Source of the DNA: Sandaracinus sp.
GTDB lineage: Bacteria; Myxococcota_A; Polyangia; Polyangiales; Houyiibacteriaceae
Reading direction: 5' to 3'
NCBI GenBank assembly: GCA_020633125.1
Contig: JACKEH010000017.1
Coordinates: 4,365 to 68,364 of the forward strand
Length of the DNA stretch: 64,000 nt
Positions 52,571 to 61,071 of this stretch are shown here, piece after piece. The notes below the pieces were generated by a model. That model ran no database searches and was not told where the DNA came from. It saw only the letters and a program-made list of their open reading frames with translations. Each line of letters begins with the position of its first letter. Positions within the stretch are counted from its first letter, which is position 1. Made by a program: the position numbers and the translations under genes.

Positions 52571-54001
52571 ATGCGTTCTCTCGCCCTGCTTCTCGCGCTC
52601 GCGGCCTGCGGCTCGGATTCGGAGATCTGCGACGCCGACGCCCTCGTCCGTGCGCTCGACGAAGCCTCGCCGGGCGACGTGGTGCGGGTCGGCGATTGCG
52701 CGATGGAAGGCGCGTTCGTCGTGCCCGGAGGCGTCGTCCTCGAAGGCACGGCGGAAGGCTCGGAGCTCTCGGGAGAGGTCGTCGTGGACCTCGCCGCGGA
52801 CGCGACACTTCGTGCGCTTCGGATTCGCTCTCGGGAGCTCGGGGTGGTCCTGCGTGGCGCGGGCACCCGCACGCTCGAGTCGATCGAGCTGGTGCCTACG
52901 CGAGGTGCGGGCGTCGCGCTCACCGACGCCACGCTCGTGGCCCGCGGGCTCGTCGTGCGTGGCCCGGTCGTCGATCCCGACGACCCCGCGTGGGTGCGCG
53001 TCGCGGGCTTCCGTCCCACGGGTCCTTGCCCGGCCGACGGCGTGTGCGAATGCGAGCCGGGCGCGCTCCGCGACGACGAGGTCTGCGACGAAGAGGGAGC
53101 GTGGGCGCGCTTCACCGCCGTCTACGGCATCTACGCGCGACGCAGCACGCTGACCCTCGACGACGTCACGGTGTCGGACTTCGCGACCGCGGGCGCCGTG
53201 CTCGACGGCAGCACGACCGCGTGGACGAACGGCGAGGTCACGGGGAACCTCGGCCTCGGGGTGCTCGTGCGAGGTGGCGCCGCGGAGCTCGAGGCGTTGC
53301 GCATCACCAACACCGCCGAAGGGCTGCGAGGGCTCGCGAGCTACGCGCTCGCCAGCACCGACGCGACGCTCGACGGCACGGCGCTCTCGCTTCGGAACAA
53401 CGACCGCTACGGCGTGCTCGTCCGCGGTGGCGAGGGCACGCTCGTGGACTTCGTCGCGGAGGACCAAGGCGACGTCGCGCTCTGGCTCACCGGCACCACG
53501 CGTTTCTCCGTCGAGGGCGACTCGCGCATCGAGCGCGCCGCGTTCGCGGGTGTCGTGGCCTCGGAGGCGGACGACGTGACGCTCGACAACCTTCGTGTCG
53601 CGCAGACGCGCAGCATCACGCGCACGCTCGGGTCGCTCTTCGGCGCGCAGACGCTCGGCGACGGCATTCATTTGAGCGCGACGCCGAACGCGACGTTGCG
53701 TGGGGTGACGCTCGAAGGCCACGCGAGGGTGGGACTCTTGGTCGACCTCGCGGGCGGCACGCCCCGCTTCGAGAACGTCTCGGTCGACGCGACGGCCGAA
53801 GGGTTCGGCGCCGTCGGCGGCAGCCGCGCGGCGGGTGATCTGACGAGCGACGGACCGGGCACGTGGGATGTCGGCATCGTGCGTTCGGCGCTCGCCGCGA
53901 CGCGTGATGCGGCGGCGCTCGGGGAACGCTTCGACGCCGTCGGTCTCGCGTTGCCGGCGGGCGCCAACGAGAGCGTCGGCATCGTCTTTCCGATGTTCTG
54001 A
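52571..54001 (+). CDS. Lipoprotein with right-handed parallel beta-helix
   Basis: A 476-residue lipoprotein (lipobox LLALAAC, Cys13). After a short start it has repeated strands of the type GVVLEGTAEGSELSG, LEALRITNTAEGLRG and GIHLSATPNATLRGVTLEG. These match pectate-lyase-like, right-handed beta-helix repeats (PbH1). A C-x-C insert (GPCPADGVCECEPGALRDDEVC, described by its cysteines) lies at about 150-175. Such proteins bind or cleave polysaccharides, but no catalytic set is obvious. It is followed by a hairpin. Confidence 0.83.
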   Translation: MRSLALLLALAACGSDSEICDADALVRALDEASPGDVVRVGDCAMEGAFVVPGGVVLEGTAEGSELSGEVVVDLAADATLRALRIRSRELGVVLRGAGTRTLESIELVPTRGAGVALTDATLVARGLVVRGPVVDPDDPAWVRVAGFRPTGPCPADGVCECEPGALRDDEVCDEEGAWARFTAVYGIYARRSTLTLDDVTVSDFATAGAVLDGSTTAWTNGEVTGNLGLGVLVRGGAAELEALRITNTAEGLRGLASYALASTDATLDGTALSLRNNDRYGVLVRGGEGTLVDFVAEDQGDVALWLTGTTRFSVEGDSRIERAAFAGVVASEADDVTLDNLRVAQTRSITRTLGSLFGAQTLGDGIHLSATPNATLRGVTLEGHARVGLLVDLAGGTPRFENVSVDATAEGFGAVGGSRAAGDLTSDGPGTWDVGIVRSALAATRDAAALGERFDAVGLALPAGANESVGIVFPMF

Positions 54002-54011
54002 ACACCGATCA

Positions 54012-54032
54012 GCCAGCGCGGACAGCGCTGGC
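54012..54032 (+). terminator. Hairpin after the beta-helix gene
   Basis: GCCAGCGC pairs perfectly with GCGCTGGC around GGACA, starting 11 bases after the stop codon. No T-run follows. The 283 bases up to the ExbD gene otherwise contain only a degenerate remnant of the interspersed element. Confidence 0.55.
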
Positions 54033-54094
54033 GTGCGAGGGTGACTTCGCAATCGGCGTGCCGCTCGATCTCTCGGCAAGAATCGACGTTCGGC

Positions 54095-54131
54095 TCTCCC
54101 CGATCGGCCGTGCCAGTGGGGCGTGCTCGGA
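54095..54131. repeat. Remnant of the interspersed element
   Basis: CTCCCCGATCGGC and AGTGGGGCGTGCTC match parts of copies B and C in the right order and spacing, but the hairpin arms are incomplete and no gene ends in it. It looks like a decayed copy. Confidence 0.35.
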
Positions 54132-54285
54132 GGCGAGCGAGGCTCGCGACCCATCGACTCGTCGTGAAGGACGTGGGGCCGATTCCCGACGCGCTCGACG
54201 CGCGCGATCGGTAGGGTCTCTCCCATGCTCCCCGTGTCCGAGGTCGCCGAGGTTCGCGCCTCCCGATCGAGGGAGACGCGAGCGC

Positions 54286-54744
54286 TCAGCCTCCGACGGC
54301 GGAAGGGAAGCCGAGCTCGACGAAACCCTCGCCACGCAACGCGTCCATCGTCGACACGAGCAACGCGGCGTCGACGTCGTCGTCCGGGAGCAAGCGCACC
54401 GGCACCGGTCCACCGTCTTCGATGCGATGACGCGCGAGCGCCGACGACATGCCGACCACGTCGAGCCCCGTGTCCGACACACGCACGCTCGCTTCGTCGC
54501 CCAGCGTCGACGCGACACGCACCTCGTCGTTCGTGATCGTCACGATGAGCTCGCGACGCTCCGACGTGCTCGGGGCGTCACTTCCTCCGGGGGTGCTGGC
54601 GTGCATGGACCCGAGCCGCGCCCACACGGCGGTGACCAAGAGGAACATCAAACAACACAGGAGCAGGTCCACGAAGGGCACCAACGGAATCTCCTGATCC
54701 ACGCGCCTACGCCCGTGGCCACCGCCTGCTTCGATCGTCGCCAT
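54286..54744 (-). CDS. ExbD/TolR family protein without ExbB/TolQ partner
   Basis: A 152-residue inner membrane protein with one N-terminal helix. EIPLVPFVDLLLCCLMFLLV holds the conserved aspartate in the helix (VPFVDLLL), which carries protons in ExbD and TolR. The rest is a periplasmic domain (RELIVTITNDEVRVAS, ALLVSTMDALRGEGF). The ATG at 54744 has GAGGAGG upstream. ExbD normally works with ExbB in a proton-driven motor. No exbB, tolQ or tonB gene lies in this window, so the partner must be encoded elsewhere. Confidence 0.87.
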   Translation of the reverse strand: MATIEAGGGHGRRRVDQEIPLVPFVDLLLCCLMFLLVTAVWARLGSMHASTPGGSDAPSTSERRELIVTITNDEVRVASTLGDEASVRVSDTGLDVVGMSSALARHRIEDGGPVPVRLLPDDDVDAALLVSTMDALRGEGFVELGFPSAVGG

Positions 54745-54812
54745 CTCGCCTCCTCGGACCGCGCCGCCTCGGCGCGCTCGCATCAGAGTCCACGAAACGC
54801 TCGGAGTTCCCG

Positions 54813-55130
54813 CCAGGTCACGCGACGTTTCGATTCACCGCCACCCTCGCTCACGCGGACGAAGCGTTACCTCGCGCAGGGCCTCGACGAGGACGCGCGT
54901 CCGTCGCCGCCAGGCACGATTCCACTTCGATTCACCGCCACCCTCGCTCACGCGTCGGGGCGGCAGTCTCGTGGAATCCTGCCCCTCCACGGACTCGCGT
55001 CCGTTCCGCCAGGCACGATTCCACTTCGATTCACCGCCACCCTCGCTCACGCGTCGGGGCGCCAGTCTCGTGGAATCCTGCCCCTCCACGGACTCGCGTC
55101 CGTTCCGCCAGGCACGATTCCACTTCGATT
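54813..55130. repeat. 99-base tandem repeat, about 3.2 copies
   Basis: This array fills most of the 455-base space between the exbD and lipoprotein genes. Copies begin at 54813 (degenerate), 54911, 55010 and 55109 (partial), each starting CAGGCACGATTCCACTTCG-like sequence. Copies 2 and 3 differ by only one or two bases. GATTCCAC and GTGGAATC within each unit form a long-range dyad. The unit length is divisible by three and all frames stay open, but no start signal or normal protein composition is seen, so I treat it as non-coding. The remaining bases (54745-54812, 55131-55199) show nothing else. Confidence 0.8.
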
Positions 55131-55199
55131 CGCATTCGGAGGGCCGGGCTTCCCGCTCGTCCCCAACCGAGGTAGCGTCCGCGCCGAAAGGGATCTGGC

Positions 55200-55616
55200 A
55201 TGCGTACCATTTCGTTCTTCGCGCTCGTGTTCGCGCTCGTCGGCTGCTCCAAGCCGGAGCCGATCAACGAGACCCACACGGGCAGCATCGCGACCGGCGA
55301 CTCCGTCCTTCAGACCGACAACTCGCTCTACGACGCGTACCCCTTCAAGGCCGCCGAGGGCATGACGATCACGGCGACGATGACGTCGACGGAGTTCGAC
55401 ACCTACCTCCACCTGATCGACTCCCAGGGAAACCAGATCGCGCAGAACGACGACGACGCGACGATGGGTGCGGGTCCCGGTGGCGCGCAGACGAACTCGA
55501 AGATCGTCTTCACCGCTCCGTCGACCGGTGACTACCAGATCTACGCCAACGCGTTCCGCGCGGGCGAGACCGGCAACTACACGCTGACGATCACGACGAC
55601 CGCCGCCGCGCAGTGA
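55200..55616 (+). CDS. Small lipoprotein with pre-peptidase C-terminal-like domain
   Basis: A 138-residue lipoprotein (lipobox FALVGC). The mature part is one domain of about 110 residues. It has TGSIATGDSVLQTDNSLYD, MTSTEFDTYLHLIDSQGNQI and APSTGDYQIYANAFRAGETG, followed by NYTLTI. This is the classical bacterial pre-peptidase C-terminal (PPC) fold, usually attached to secreted enzymes, here standing alone. It probably helps surface binding or folding of partners. It ends in a strong hairpin. Confidence 0.85.
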   Translation: MRTISFFALVFALVGCSKPEPINETHTGSIATGDSVLQTDNSLYDAYPFKAAEGMTITATMTSTEFDTYLHLIDSQGNQIAQNDDDATMGAGPGGAQTNSKIVFTAPSTGDYQIYANAFRAGETGNYTLTITTTAAAQ

Positions 55617-55623
55617 GCGCGAC

Positions 55624-55663
55624 GCACGAACGAGGCCCCTCGCGGTGCGGGGGGCCTTCGTGC
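55624..55663. terminator. GC-rich hairpin after the PPC lipoprotein
   Basis: GCACGAA and AGGCCCC on the left pair with GGGGCCT and TTCGTGC on the right, with a small bulge and a loop of about ten bases. It starts about eight bases after the stop. This is one of the strongest stems in the window. Confidence 0.65.
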
Positions 55664-55717
55664 GTCTGGGTTGCGTGGCGTGGTTGCCTTCGGGCGAGAC
55701 GTGGTCACCGTGCCGCG

Positions 55718-56389
55718 ATGTCTTCGAGGTCGCCTCTGCGCATCAACCACGCCAAGCTCCGAGATGCGCACGGCTTGCTGAGCCGTCAGGCCGTGTATTT
55801 CCCCTGCACCGCCGTGTGCCGCACGTGCGGCAAGGGATTCGAGCTGACCCCAGAGCGTCAGCGCTACTTGCTCGAAGTGCGTCGCAATCCCGTGAAGTCT
55901 CTCTTGAACCACGTGGTTTGCCTTCGGTGTCTACCCGCCCTTCGTGAAAAGGCGCGGCTGCACGCACTTTCCGTCCGAGCCCACCAGCGCCTGGAGGCTT
56001 GCATCGCCGCCGAGCGCGAAGCGCCCGATGACCCGAAGGCCATGCTCGCGGTGGTCGAAGCGCACCTCGCGCTGCTCGAGCTCGTGCCGCGGGAGACCTC
56101 GTTCGAGCGTCTCGTCGCACGCACGCGGCGCGCCGCGAAACACGACGCGAGCCGCGGCGAGCCGCCCTATTGGGAAGGCCGCGTGCATCAGCTCGCCGGT
56201 CACGTCGGCGCGGCGTACGCGGCATTCGAGCGTGCGCTGGAGCCGGGTCGCAAGATGCCGAGCGCATGGGCACGCGACGCGCGCCGACGCCTCGAAGCGC
56301 TCGCGACTCCGCCGGAGAGTTCGACCGAAACACGTTTCGACGAAGGGTCCGAGCCTGACGAGCCGGCAAGCTCGTCGCGCGAAGGTTGA
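55718..56389 (+). CDS. Zinc-ribbon protein of unknown function
   Basis: A 223-residue cytosolic protein. Residues about 28-70 carry two CxxC pairs (VCRTCGKGF and VCLRCLPAL) that can bind one zinc ion, with the ELTPERQRYLLE segment between them. A helical, TPR-like region follows (PKAMLAVVEAHLALLELVP, GAAYAAFERALEPG). The end is Ser/Glu rich. Zinc ribbons of this spacing are common in small regulators and ribosome-linked proteins. No closer assignment is possible. Confidence 0.72.
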   Translation: MSSRSPLRINHAKLRDAHGLLSRQAVYFPCTAVCRTCGKGFELTPERQRYLLEVRRNPVKSLLNHVVCLRCLPALREKARLHALSVRAHQRLEACIAAEREAPDDPKAMLAVVEAHLALLELVPRETSFERLVARTRRAAKHDASRGEPPYWEGRVHQLAGHVGAAYAAFERALEPGRKMPSAWARDARRRLEALATPPESSTETRFDEGSEPDEPASSSREG

Positions 56390-56423
56390 CCCGTTTCATG
56401 TGCTCCGCGGGACGTGTCTCGCG

Positions 56424-56777
56424 ATGCGCACGACTCTCTTCGTTCTTCTCGCCTCGATGGGCTGCTACTCGAGCGGCGAGTCCGGCCGCGCCGACGACGC
56501 GGGCATCACGCGCCGCGACGCGTCGGCCGTCGACCCCAGGCGCGACGGCGGTTCGACCGAAGACGCGAGCTTGCCGATCGACGTGGGCCCCACGATCCCC
56601 GAGGAGTGGGTTCCGATCACCGAAGAACAAGCCGAATGCCTGGGTCTCACCGACCCTGCGTGCGCGTCGTGCCACATCGTTCCGGGCACCGACGAGTGGG
56701 TCTTGCGTCCGGGCTTCGCACCTTCGCCGCCGCCTCTCGGCGATCCGATCGAGATTCCACCGGGCTGTCTGGACTGA
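56424..56777 (+). CDS. Small lipoprotein with a CxxCH motif
   Basis: A 117-residue lipoprotein. Signal MRTTLFVLLASMGC with Cys14 at the lipobox, then the polar linker ADDAGITRRDAS and a DGG stretch. Near residue 85 there is PACASCHIVPG, a CxxCH that would be a c-type haem attachment site in a cytochrome. No clear distal methionine follows (the domain is only about 60 residues), so covalent haem is possible but not shown. It could also be a simple disulfide or metal site. It starts 34 bases after the zinc-ribbon gene and is probably co-transcribed with it. Confidence 0.68.
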   Translation: MRTTLFVLLASMGCYSSGESGRADDAGITRRDASAVDPRRDGGSTEDASLPIDVGPTIPEEWVPITEEQAECLGLTDPACASCHIVPGTDEWVLRPGFAPSPPPLGDPIEIPPGCLD

Positions 56778-56822
56778 CCGCAAGCCCTGGTCTCACCATC
56801 CGCGGTCGTGCACGTTCGAGCG

Positions 56823-57836
56823 ATGCTCACGTGGCTTCACTGGGGCGACCGCGGATTCGCGCTCCACGGGAGCGGCGATTTCGAGCGCGACTGGGCCGAA
56901 GGCCCTCGCGGGAGTTGGCTTCGACGTTGGAGCTCGCTGCAGGCGATTCATGCGAGCCCGAGCGGCCTGACGATCACGTGTGTGGGCGAGAGCGCGCGCA
57001 CCTTCTCGCTCCCGAAGCAGATTCCCACCGTCGCCGTGGAAGCCCACCTGCTGGCGTGGTTCGACGTGTGCGCACGGCGTGCCCCGAAGGCTCGTCGTGT
57101 GTGGTCGCTGTTCGGCTCACCCGACCTCGGCGCACGAACGAGCCTCTCCGCCCGGCTCGCCTCGGATCGGACTCCGCCGACGCGTGTCCACCTCACGCCG
57201 GAGGTCGTGGACGTGAGAGGCGAGCACGTCCCCTACGTGTCGATCACGGCGCTGAGCCCCGACGTCGATTGGCCACGGATCTGGCTCGAATGGCGAGGGA
57301 AGCGCGACGAAGCCCGCGTGAGCATGCTGGGTGGTCCAACCGCCATCGAAGCCGCCGAGGCGGTGGCCATCACCGAGGTCGTCGGTGCACGACGACCCGC
57401 GGTCGTTCGACGCATGGGTTGGTTGGCGCGGGAGGAGGTGCGGTGGACTCGCGTGCCGGCGCTCCCCGAGCCCGCCGCGAAGGCACCTGGGTACCGTGAC
57501 TCGGCCCGAGACGAAGTGGAGCTTCTCGTGCGGCGAGGCAGGAGCTTCGACCGTCTGGTGCAGCGGCTGGCAATCACCCGACTCGCCCCGAGCGATGCCA
57601 CCTCGACCGCGCGCGTCGTCGCGGTCGAGGCGCGCCTCGGCGAATACGAGCTTCACGTGAGCGACGGGCGTGGTCGCGCATGGAGCCTCCCGTGGCGGAC
57701 CCTCTGGAAGATCGACGAAGGCGGGAAGTACCGCTTCGGTCGCTACGCCGAGCTCCACCTCGCACATGACGCCGACTGTCCGGTCGAAGCCGCGCTGAAG
57801 GCACACGTCGCGAGTGGCGAGCCACGCGCGCCGTGA
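56823..57836 (+). CDS. Unrecognised cytosolic protein
   Basis: A 337-residue protein without signal peptide or helix. It opens MLTWLHWGDRGFALHGSGDF and is rich in Trp and Arg throughout. Two beta-rich parts (40-110 and 175-300) lie around a segment VYVSITALSPDVDWPRIWLEW-like (YVSITALSPDVDWPRIWLEW, residues about 140-160). The last part ARLGEYELHVSDGRGRAWSLP resembles a WGR or PH-like fold, but weakly. A GTG at 56808 is an alternative start. It ends 60 bases from the convergent DUF4132 gene. Confidence 0.65.
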   Translation: MLTWLHWGDRGFALHGSGDFERDWAEGPRGSWLRRWSSLQAIHASPSGLTITCVGESARTFSLPKQIPTVAVEAHLLAWFDVCARRAPKARRVWSLFGSPDLGARTSLSARLASDRTPPTRVHLTPEVVDVRGEHVPYVSITALSPDVDWPRIWLEWRGKRDEARVSMLGGPTAIEAAEAVAITEVVGARRPAVVRRMGWLAREEVRWTRVPALPEPAAKAPGYRDSARDEVELLVRRGRSFDRLVQRLAITRLAPSDATSTARVVAVEARLGEYELHVSDGRGRAWSLPWRTLWKIDEGGKYRFGRYAELHLAHDADCPVEAALKAHVASGEPRAP

Positions 57837-57896
57837 CGGCACGTCCTCGATCGCGACCGTCCACGTGCTCCGCGGCACGCACGTGTCGAGCTCCCG

Positions 57897-60800
57897 CTAG
57901 ACCAAACCGTCGAGCACCTGCAGCAGCGTCTCCCGAGGCACCGAGGTCCACGGGATCTCCTCGGTGCCTTCCCGCAGTACCGCCTCGACCTCGTGCGTCG
58001 TCACGCCTCCTCGCGAGGTCGATTGCGCGCGTGCGAGCACGAAGCGGTCGCCGTCGAGCGCGAAGCGAAAGGGCGAACGTGAGGTGTCCCAGCCGCAGCT
58101 CGTGAGCCGCCGCATCCAGCCGAGGTAGTCGACGTGCTCGGCGTCCGCGCGCGGAATCGAGATGCGCGCCTTCGCCCGCATCGAGTCGTCGACCGACGGC
58201 GCTTCGCGCGCGAGCTGCGGGAAGGGCTGCACGATCTCGTAGTCCACCAAGGTCTCGATCCACGCGTCGCGCGAGTCGTCGGGCCATCGAAGCGGGTGCG
58301 GTACGCCGATGCGGGCGTCGGGCGCGAGCGACACGGGCTCGTGATCCACGCCGGCGTAGGTTCCGTCTTCGGCGATTCGGAACGTCTGCGGCTTCTCGCC
58401 TTCGCGGAGCGCGACGAAGACCATACGACGGGCCAGGTGCGTCATCAGCGGGTGGCGGACCCACGCGCTCTCGAGCTCCTCGACCGACCAGGTCGAGCCC
58501 GAGAGCATCGCGCGTTGCAGCGCCTGAATGCGAAACTCGGCGATGGCCGCGAGGTCCTCGCGCAGCTCGTCCCAACGCTCGCGCGCCTCGGCGACCTTCT
58601 CCGCGTCGTCGCCCTTTCGGGTGCGCGGAAGGGTCGTCGACTCGGCGCCGTCCTCGGCCCGAACTCGCGGCACCAGATGCTCGTCGAAGACGATGCGAAA
58701 GGTTCGGGCGCCGTAGTCGAGGGCGAGGCTCCCGTCGGGATCGAGACCGAGCGTCGGCGTGAGCTGCTCGTCGAGGCGGTCGCGGTGAATTCCCCGTGCT
58801 TCCGCCAGCCGATCGAGCGCGCCCTCCGCGGCTTCGCGCTGCGCTCCGGCACCACCACGCGCGCCGACGGTCGCGAGCTCCATCGCCGCGGCGTCGGTGC
58901 CAATGGCGACGAGCACCTCGATGACGAGCGCGTTCTTCAACGCGGGCGTCATGCGACGAACGACTTGGTCGTCCGCGAGGTGGACGAGCGAGCGCATCAT
59001 CCAGTCGTCGGTCTTGCGCGCGCCGCTGGTCTCCCACGCCCGCGCGAGGCTCCACGCGTGCTCGGCCAGCGAGCGCACGTCGAGGGCCTCCGCGACCACC
59101 TCGAGGCCCGCGTAGGGCGGATCGATCGGGCTGAAGGCCAACATCTCGTCGAGGTGGCGGACGGCCTCGAGGGGAATCGGCGTTCCTTCCCGCGTGGTGG
59201 GTCGCAGAAGCACTTCGGGCCGATAACGCGCCGAGAGCTTCGGCGGCTTCTTCGGGCAATCGGAGAGCGGATCCCAACCGAGCAGCTCGTCGACGCCGGC
59301 GATGCCGCGTTTGCCGAGCTCCTTCGCGCGCGCACGGATGCGCTCCTCGTGGCCTTCGCGCACGAGCAATCGCAACGCGCGCTCGGCCGCCCAACGCCGC
59401 GCGTTCTTCTCACCGAGCGCGGCCGGAAGAAGGCCCGCGATCGCCGCTTCCGGGAAGCGATGCAGCCAACGCGACGCGAGCTCGCGGGTCGGGCGGCGAC
59501 CCAACGCGAGCGCCATGTCCGCCGCGAGCTCGGGCACCTCCAGATCCGAGAGCGGGGCGATCGCGCCGGGGTAGCTCGCGCTCGGAACGCGCTCGTGTGC
59601 CCACGCGATCGCGCCGGCCGCGGCGTCGAGCCCGTGGGTCGCGAGCAGCGTCGCCACCATCGCGACGTGCTCCCGTCGGAAGTTGCCGCTCGACCACGCT
59701 TCGAGCTGTGCCTCAGGTGTCGGATGCTTTCGTTCAACGGTGTTGCCGATCAGCGGCACGTTCTCGCCCGCGAGCGCCTTCGTTCGCCACGTCGCCAGCT
59801 CGCTCGGCGTCATCGGCGCCCACCCGTGGGCCCAAGGATGCGCGGCGTTCGAGCGCGGGCCATGCCACGCGCGCGGGCCGTCGAGCGCCGCGTCTTTCAC
59901 GACGACAGGCTTTCGCGCGACGCGGGCACCACCACGCCAAGGCGGATCGACCAACACGCTCGGAAGTCCGTCGACGGGCCCCTCTTCGAGCGACTCGGCT
60001 TCCGCCGCGCGTTCGGTGTGCGCCAACATCTCGGCCGCCATCGACGCCGCGCGACCCTTCCTCTCGGCCACGGGTCGCAACGCAGCTTCGGCGAGCTCCG
60101 GGAAGCGTTGGAAGTAGTCGCCGACGTGCTTGCGTACCTTCTTCTTGCCGACGTGCTCGGCAAGCTTTCCAGCGACCTCGGGCGAGCGCACGATCGTGAG
60201 CGCGCGCGCCACCATCTCGTGCTGGAACTGCGCCTTCACGAGGTCGAGCATCTCGAGCAAGAGCGGCACCGCCGCTTCGCCGTGGATGTCGAGCAGCGAC
60301 TCGTACTCCCCTCGGTCCCCTCCGGCCGCGAGCGTCGCTTCGCGCACCTTGTCGAGCGGACACGCGGAACGGTGGATCGCCGAGATCACGGAGTAGGCGT
60401 GGTTGGGCAGCGGGTGAGCGAGGTAACGGTCGACCAACGTCACCGCCCACTCCTTCTCCTCGGGGAAGAGCATCACCGCCCGGGCGTGCGCGTGAACGTC
60501 CGGGCTCTCCACCAGTGGTGCGACCTTCGCGCGAATGCGCGCACGGACGTCGGGCGGCGCCTCGAGCACGCTCGTACGCAAACGCAGGGCTTGGAGCGCG
60601 GGTTGGGCGGTGGTCACCTCCGCGAGGATCGCGCCCGCCGGCATCGGACGGCGTTGGACGTCGATCGTCGTCGTCCGCAGCCAGACGTCGATCGCGCGCT
60701 CGACGCCGAAGAGCTCCGAGAGAAAGTGCTCGAGGCTCTTGGCCATCGCGCCGCCGAGACGCGACCAGACCGCGAGAGCGTCGTCGTCGAGCTCGCGCGG

Positions 60801-61001
60801 GAGCGCACTCTGCTGCACGGCGGTGCGGACGGCGGCCTCTGCGGGCTTCAGCGATTCGGCGACCTCTCGGTAGTCGCTTCGCAGGTGTCCGGTGCGAAGT
60901 GCGCTCCACGCGGCGTCGAGGTCGAGGGGCGGCCGAGGCTTCGGCTCACGAAACGGTGCGTCGATGCGCGCGCGTGCGGCCGGAGTCCATTCGATGCTCA
61001 T
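57897..61001 (-). CDS. DUF4132-containing large protein
   Basis: A 1034-residue cytosolic protein. The bulk (about 50-700) is alpha-helical with HEAT-like repeats (VPLLLEMLDLVKAQFQHEMV and AADMALALGRRPTRELASRW). The last 250-300 residues have the form of DUF4132 (FRIQALQRAMLSGSTWSVEE, PLMTHLARRMVFVALREG and YLGWMRRLTSCGW), as in MolR/YehI-type proteins. Function is unknown; genes of this type often occur alone or beside WGR-domain proteins. The ATG at 61001 begins SIEWTPAARARI; another ATG four codons upstream is possible. It is convergent with the unrecognised gene before it. Confidence 0.82.
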   Translation of the reverse strand: MSIEWTPAARARIDAPFREPKPRPPLDLDAAWSALRTGHLRSDYREVAESLKPAEAAVRTAVQQSALPRELDDDALAVWSRLGGAMAKSLEHFLSELFGVERAIDVWLRTTTIDVQRRPMPAGAILAEVTTAQPALQALRLRTSVLEAPPDVRARIRAKVAPLVESPDVHAHARAVMLFPEEKEWAVTLVDRYLAHPLPNHAYSVISAIHRSACPLDKVREATLAAGGDRGEYESLLDIHGEAAVPLLLEMLDLVKAQFQHEMVARALTIVRSPEVAGKLAEHVGKKKVRKHVGDYFQRFPELAEAALRPVAERKGRAASMAAEMLAHTERAAEAESLEEGPVDGLPSVLVDPPWRGGARVARKPVVVKDAALDGPRAWHGPRSNAAHPWAHGWAPMTPSELATWRTKALAGENVPLIGNTVERKHPTPEAQLEAWSSGNFRREHVAMVATLLATHGLDAAAGAIAWAHERVPSASYPGAIAPLSDLEVPELAADMALALGRRPTRELASRWLHRFPEAAIAGLLPAALGEKNARRWAAERALRLLVREGHEERIRARAKELGKRGIAGVDELLGWDPLSDCPKKPPKLSARYRPEVLLRPTTREGTPIPLEAVRHLDEMLAFSPIDPPYAGLEVVAEALDVRSLAEHAWSLARAWETSGARKTDDWMMRSLVHLADDQVVRRMTPALKNALVIEVLVAIGTDAAAMELATVGARGGAGAQREAAEGALDRLAEARGIHRDRLDEQLTPTLGLDPDGSLALDYGARTFRIVFDEHLVPRVRAEDGAESTTLPRTRKGDDAEKVAEARERWDELREDLAAIAEFRIQALQRAMLSGSTWSVEELESAWVRHPLMTHLARRMVFVALREGEKPQTFRIAEDGTYAGVDHEPVSLAPDARIGVPHPLRWPDDSRDAWIETLVDYEIVQPFPQLAREAPSVDDSMRAKARISIPRADAEHVDYLGWMRRLTSCGWDTSRSPFRFALDGDRFVLARAQSTSRGGVTTHEVEAVLREGTEEIPWTSVPRETLLQVLDGLV

Positions 61002-61071
61002 GGCGAGGAGCATGGAAGAAGCGCGGACGAACGAGAAGCACGTTCCGGGGCGCCCTTCGAACGCGTCGCGC

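Noticed and set aside
54813..55130. CRISPR array
   Set aside because: The whole 99-base unit is repeated, with no variable spacers of regular length and no cas genes.
54058..55365. Open frame through the 99-base array giving a 33-residue repeated peptide
   Set aside because: The repeats stay open because 99 is a multiple of three. There is no Shine-Dalgarno or sensible start and the frame runs on into the lipoprotein gene in another phase.
57837..57896. Terminator between convergent genes at 57.8 kb
   Set aside because: Only short self-complementary CACGTG motifs are present; no stem of useful length was found.
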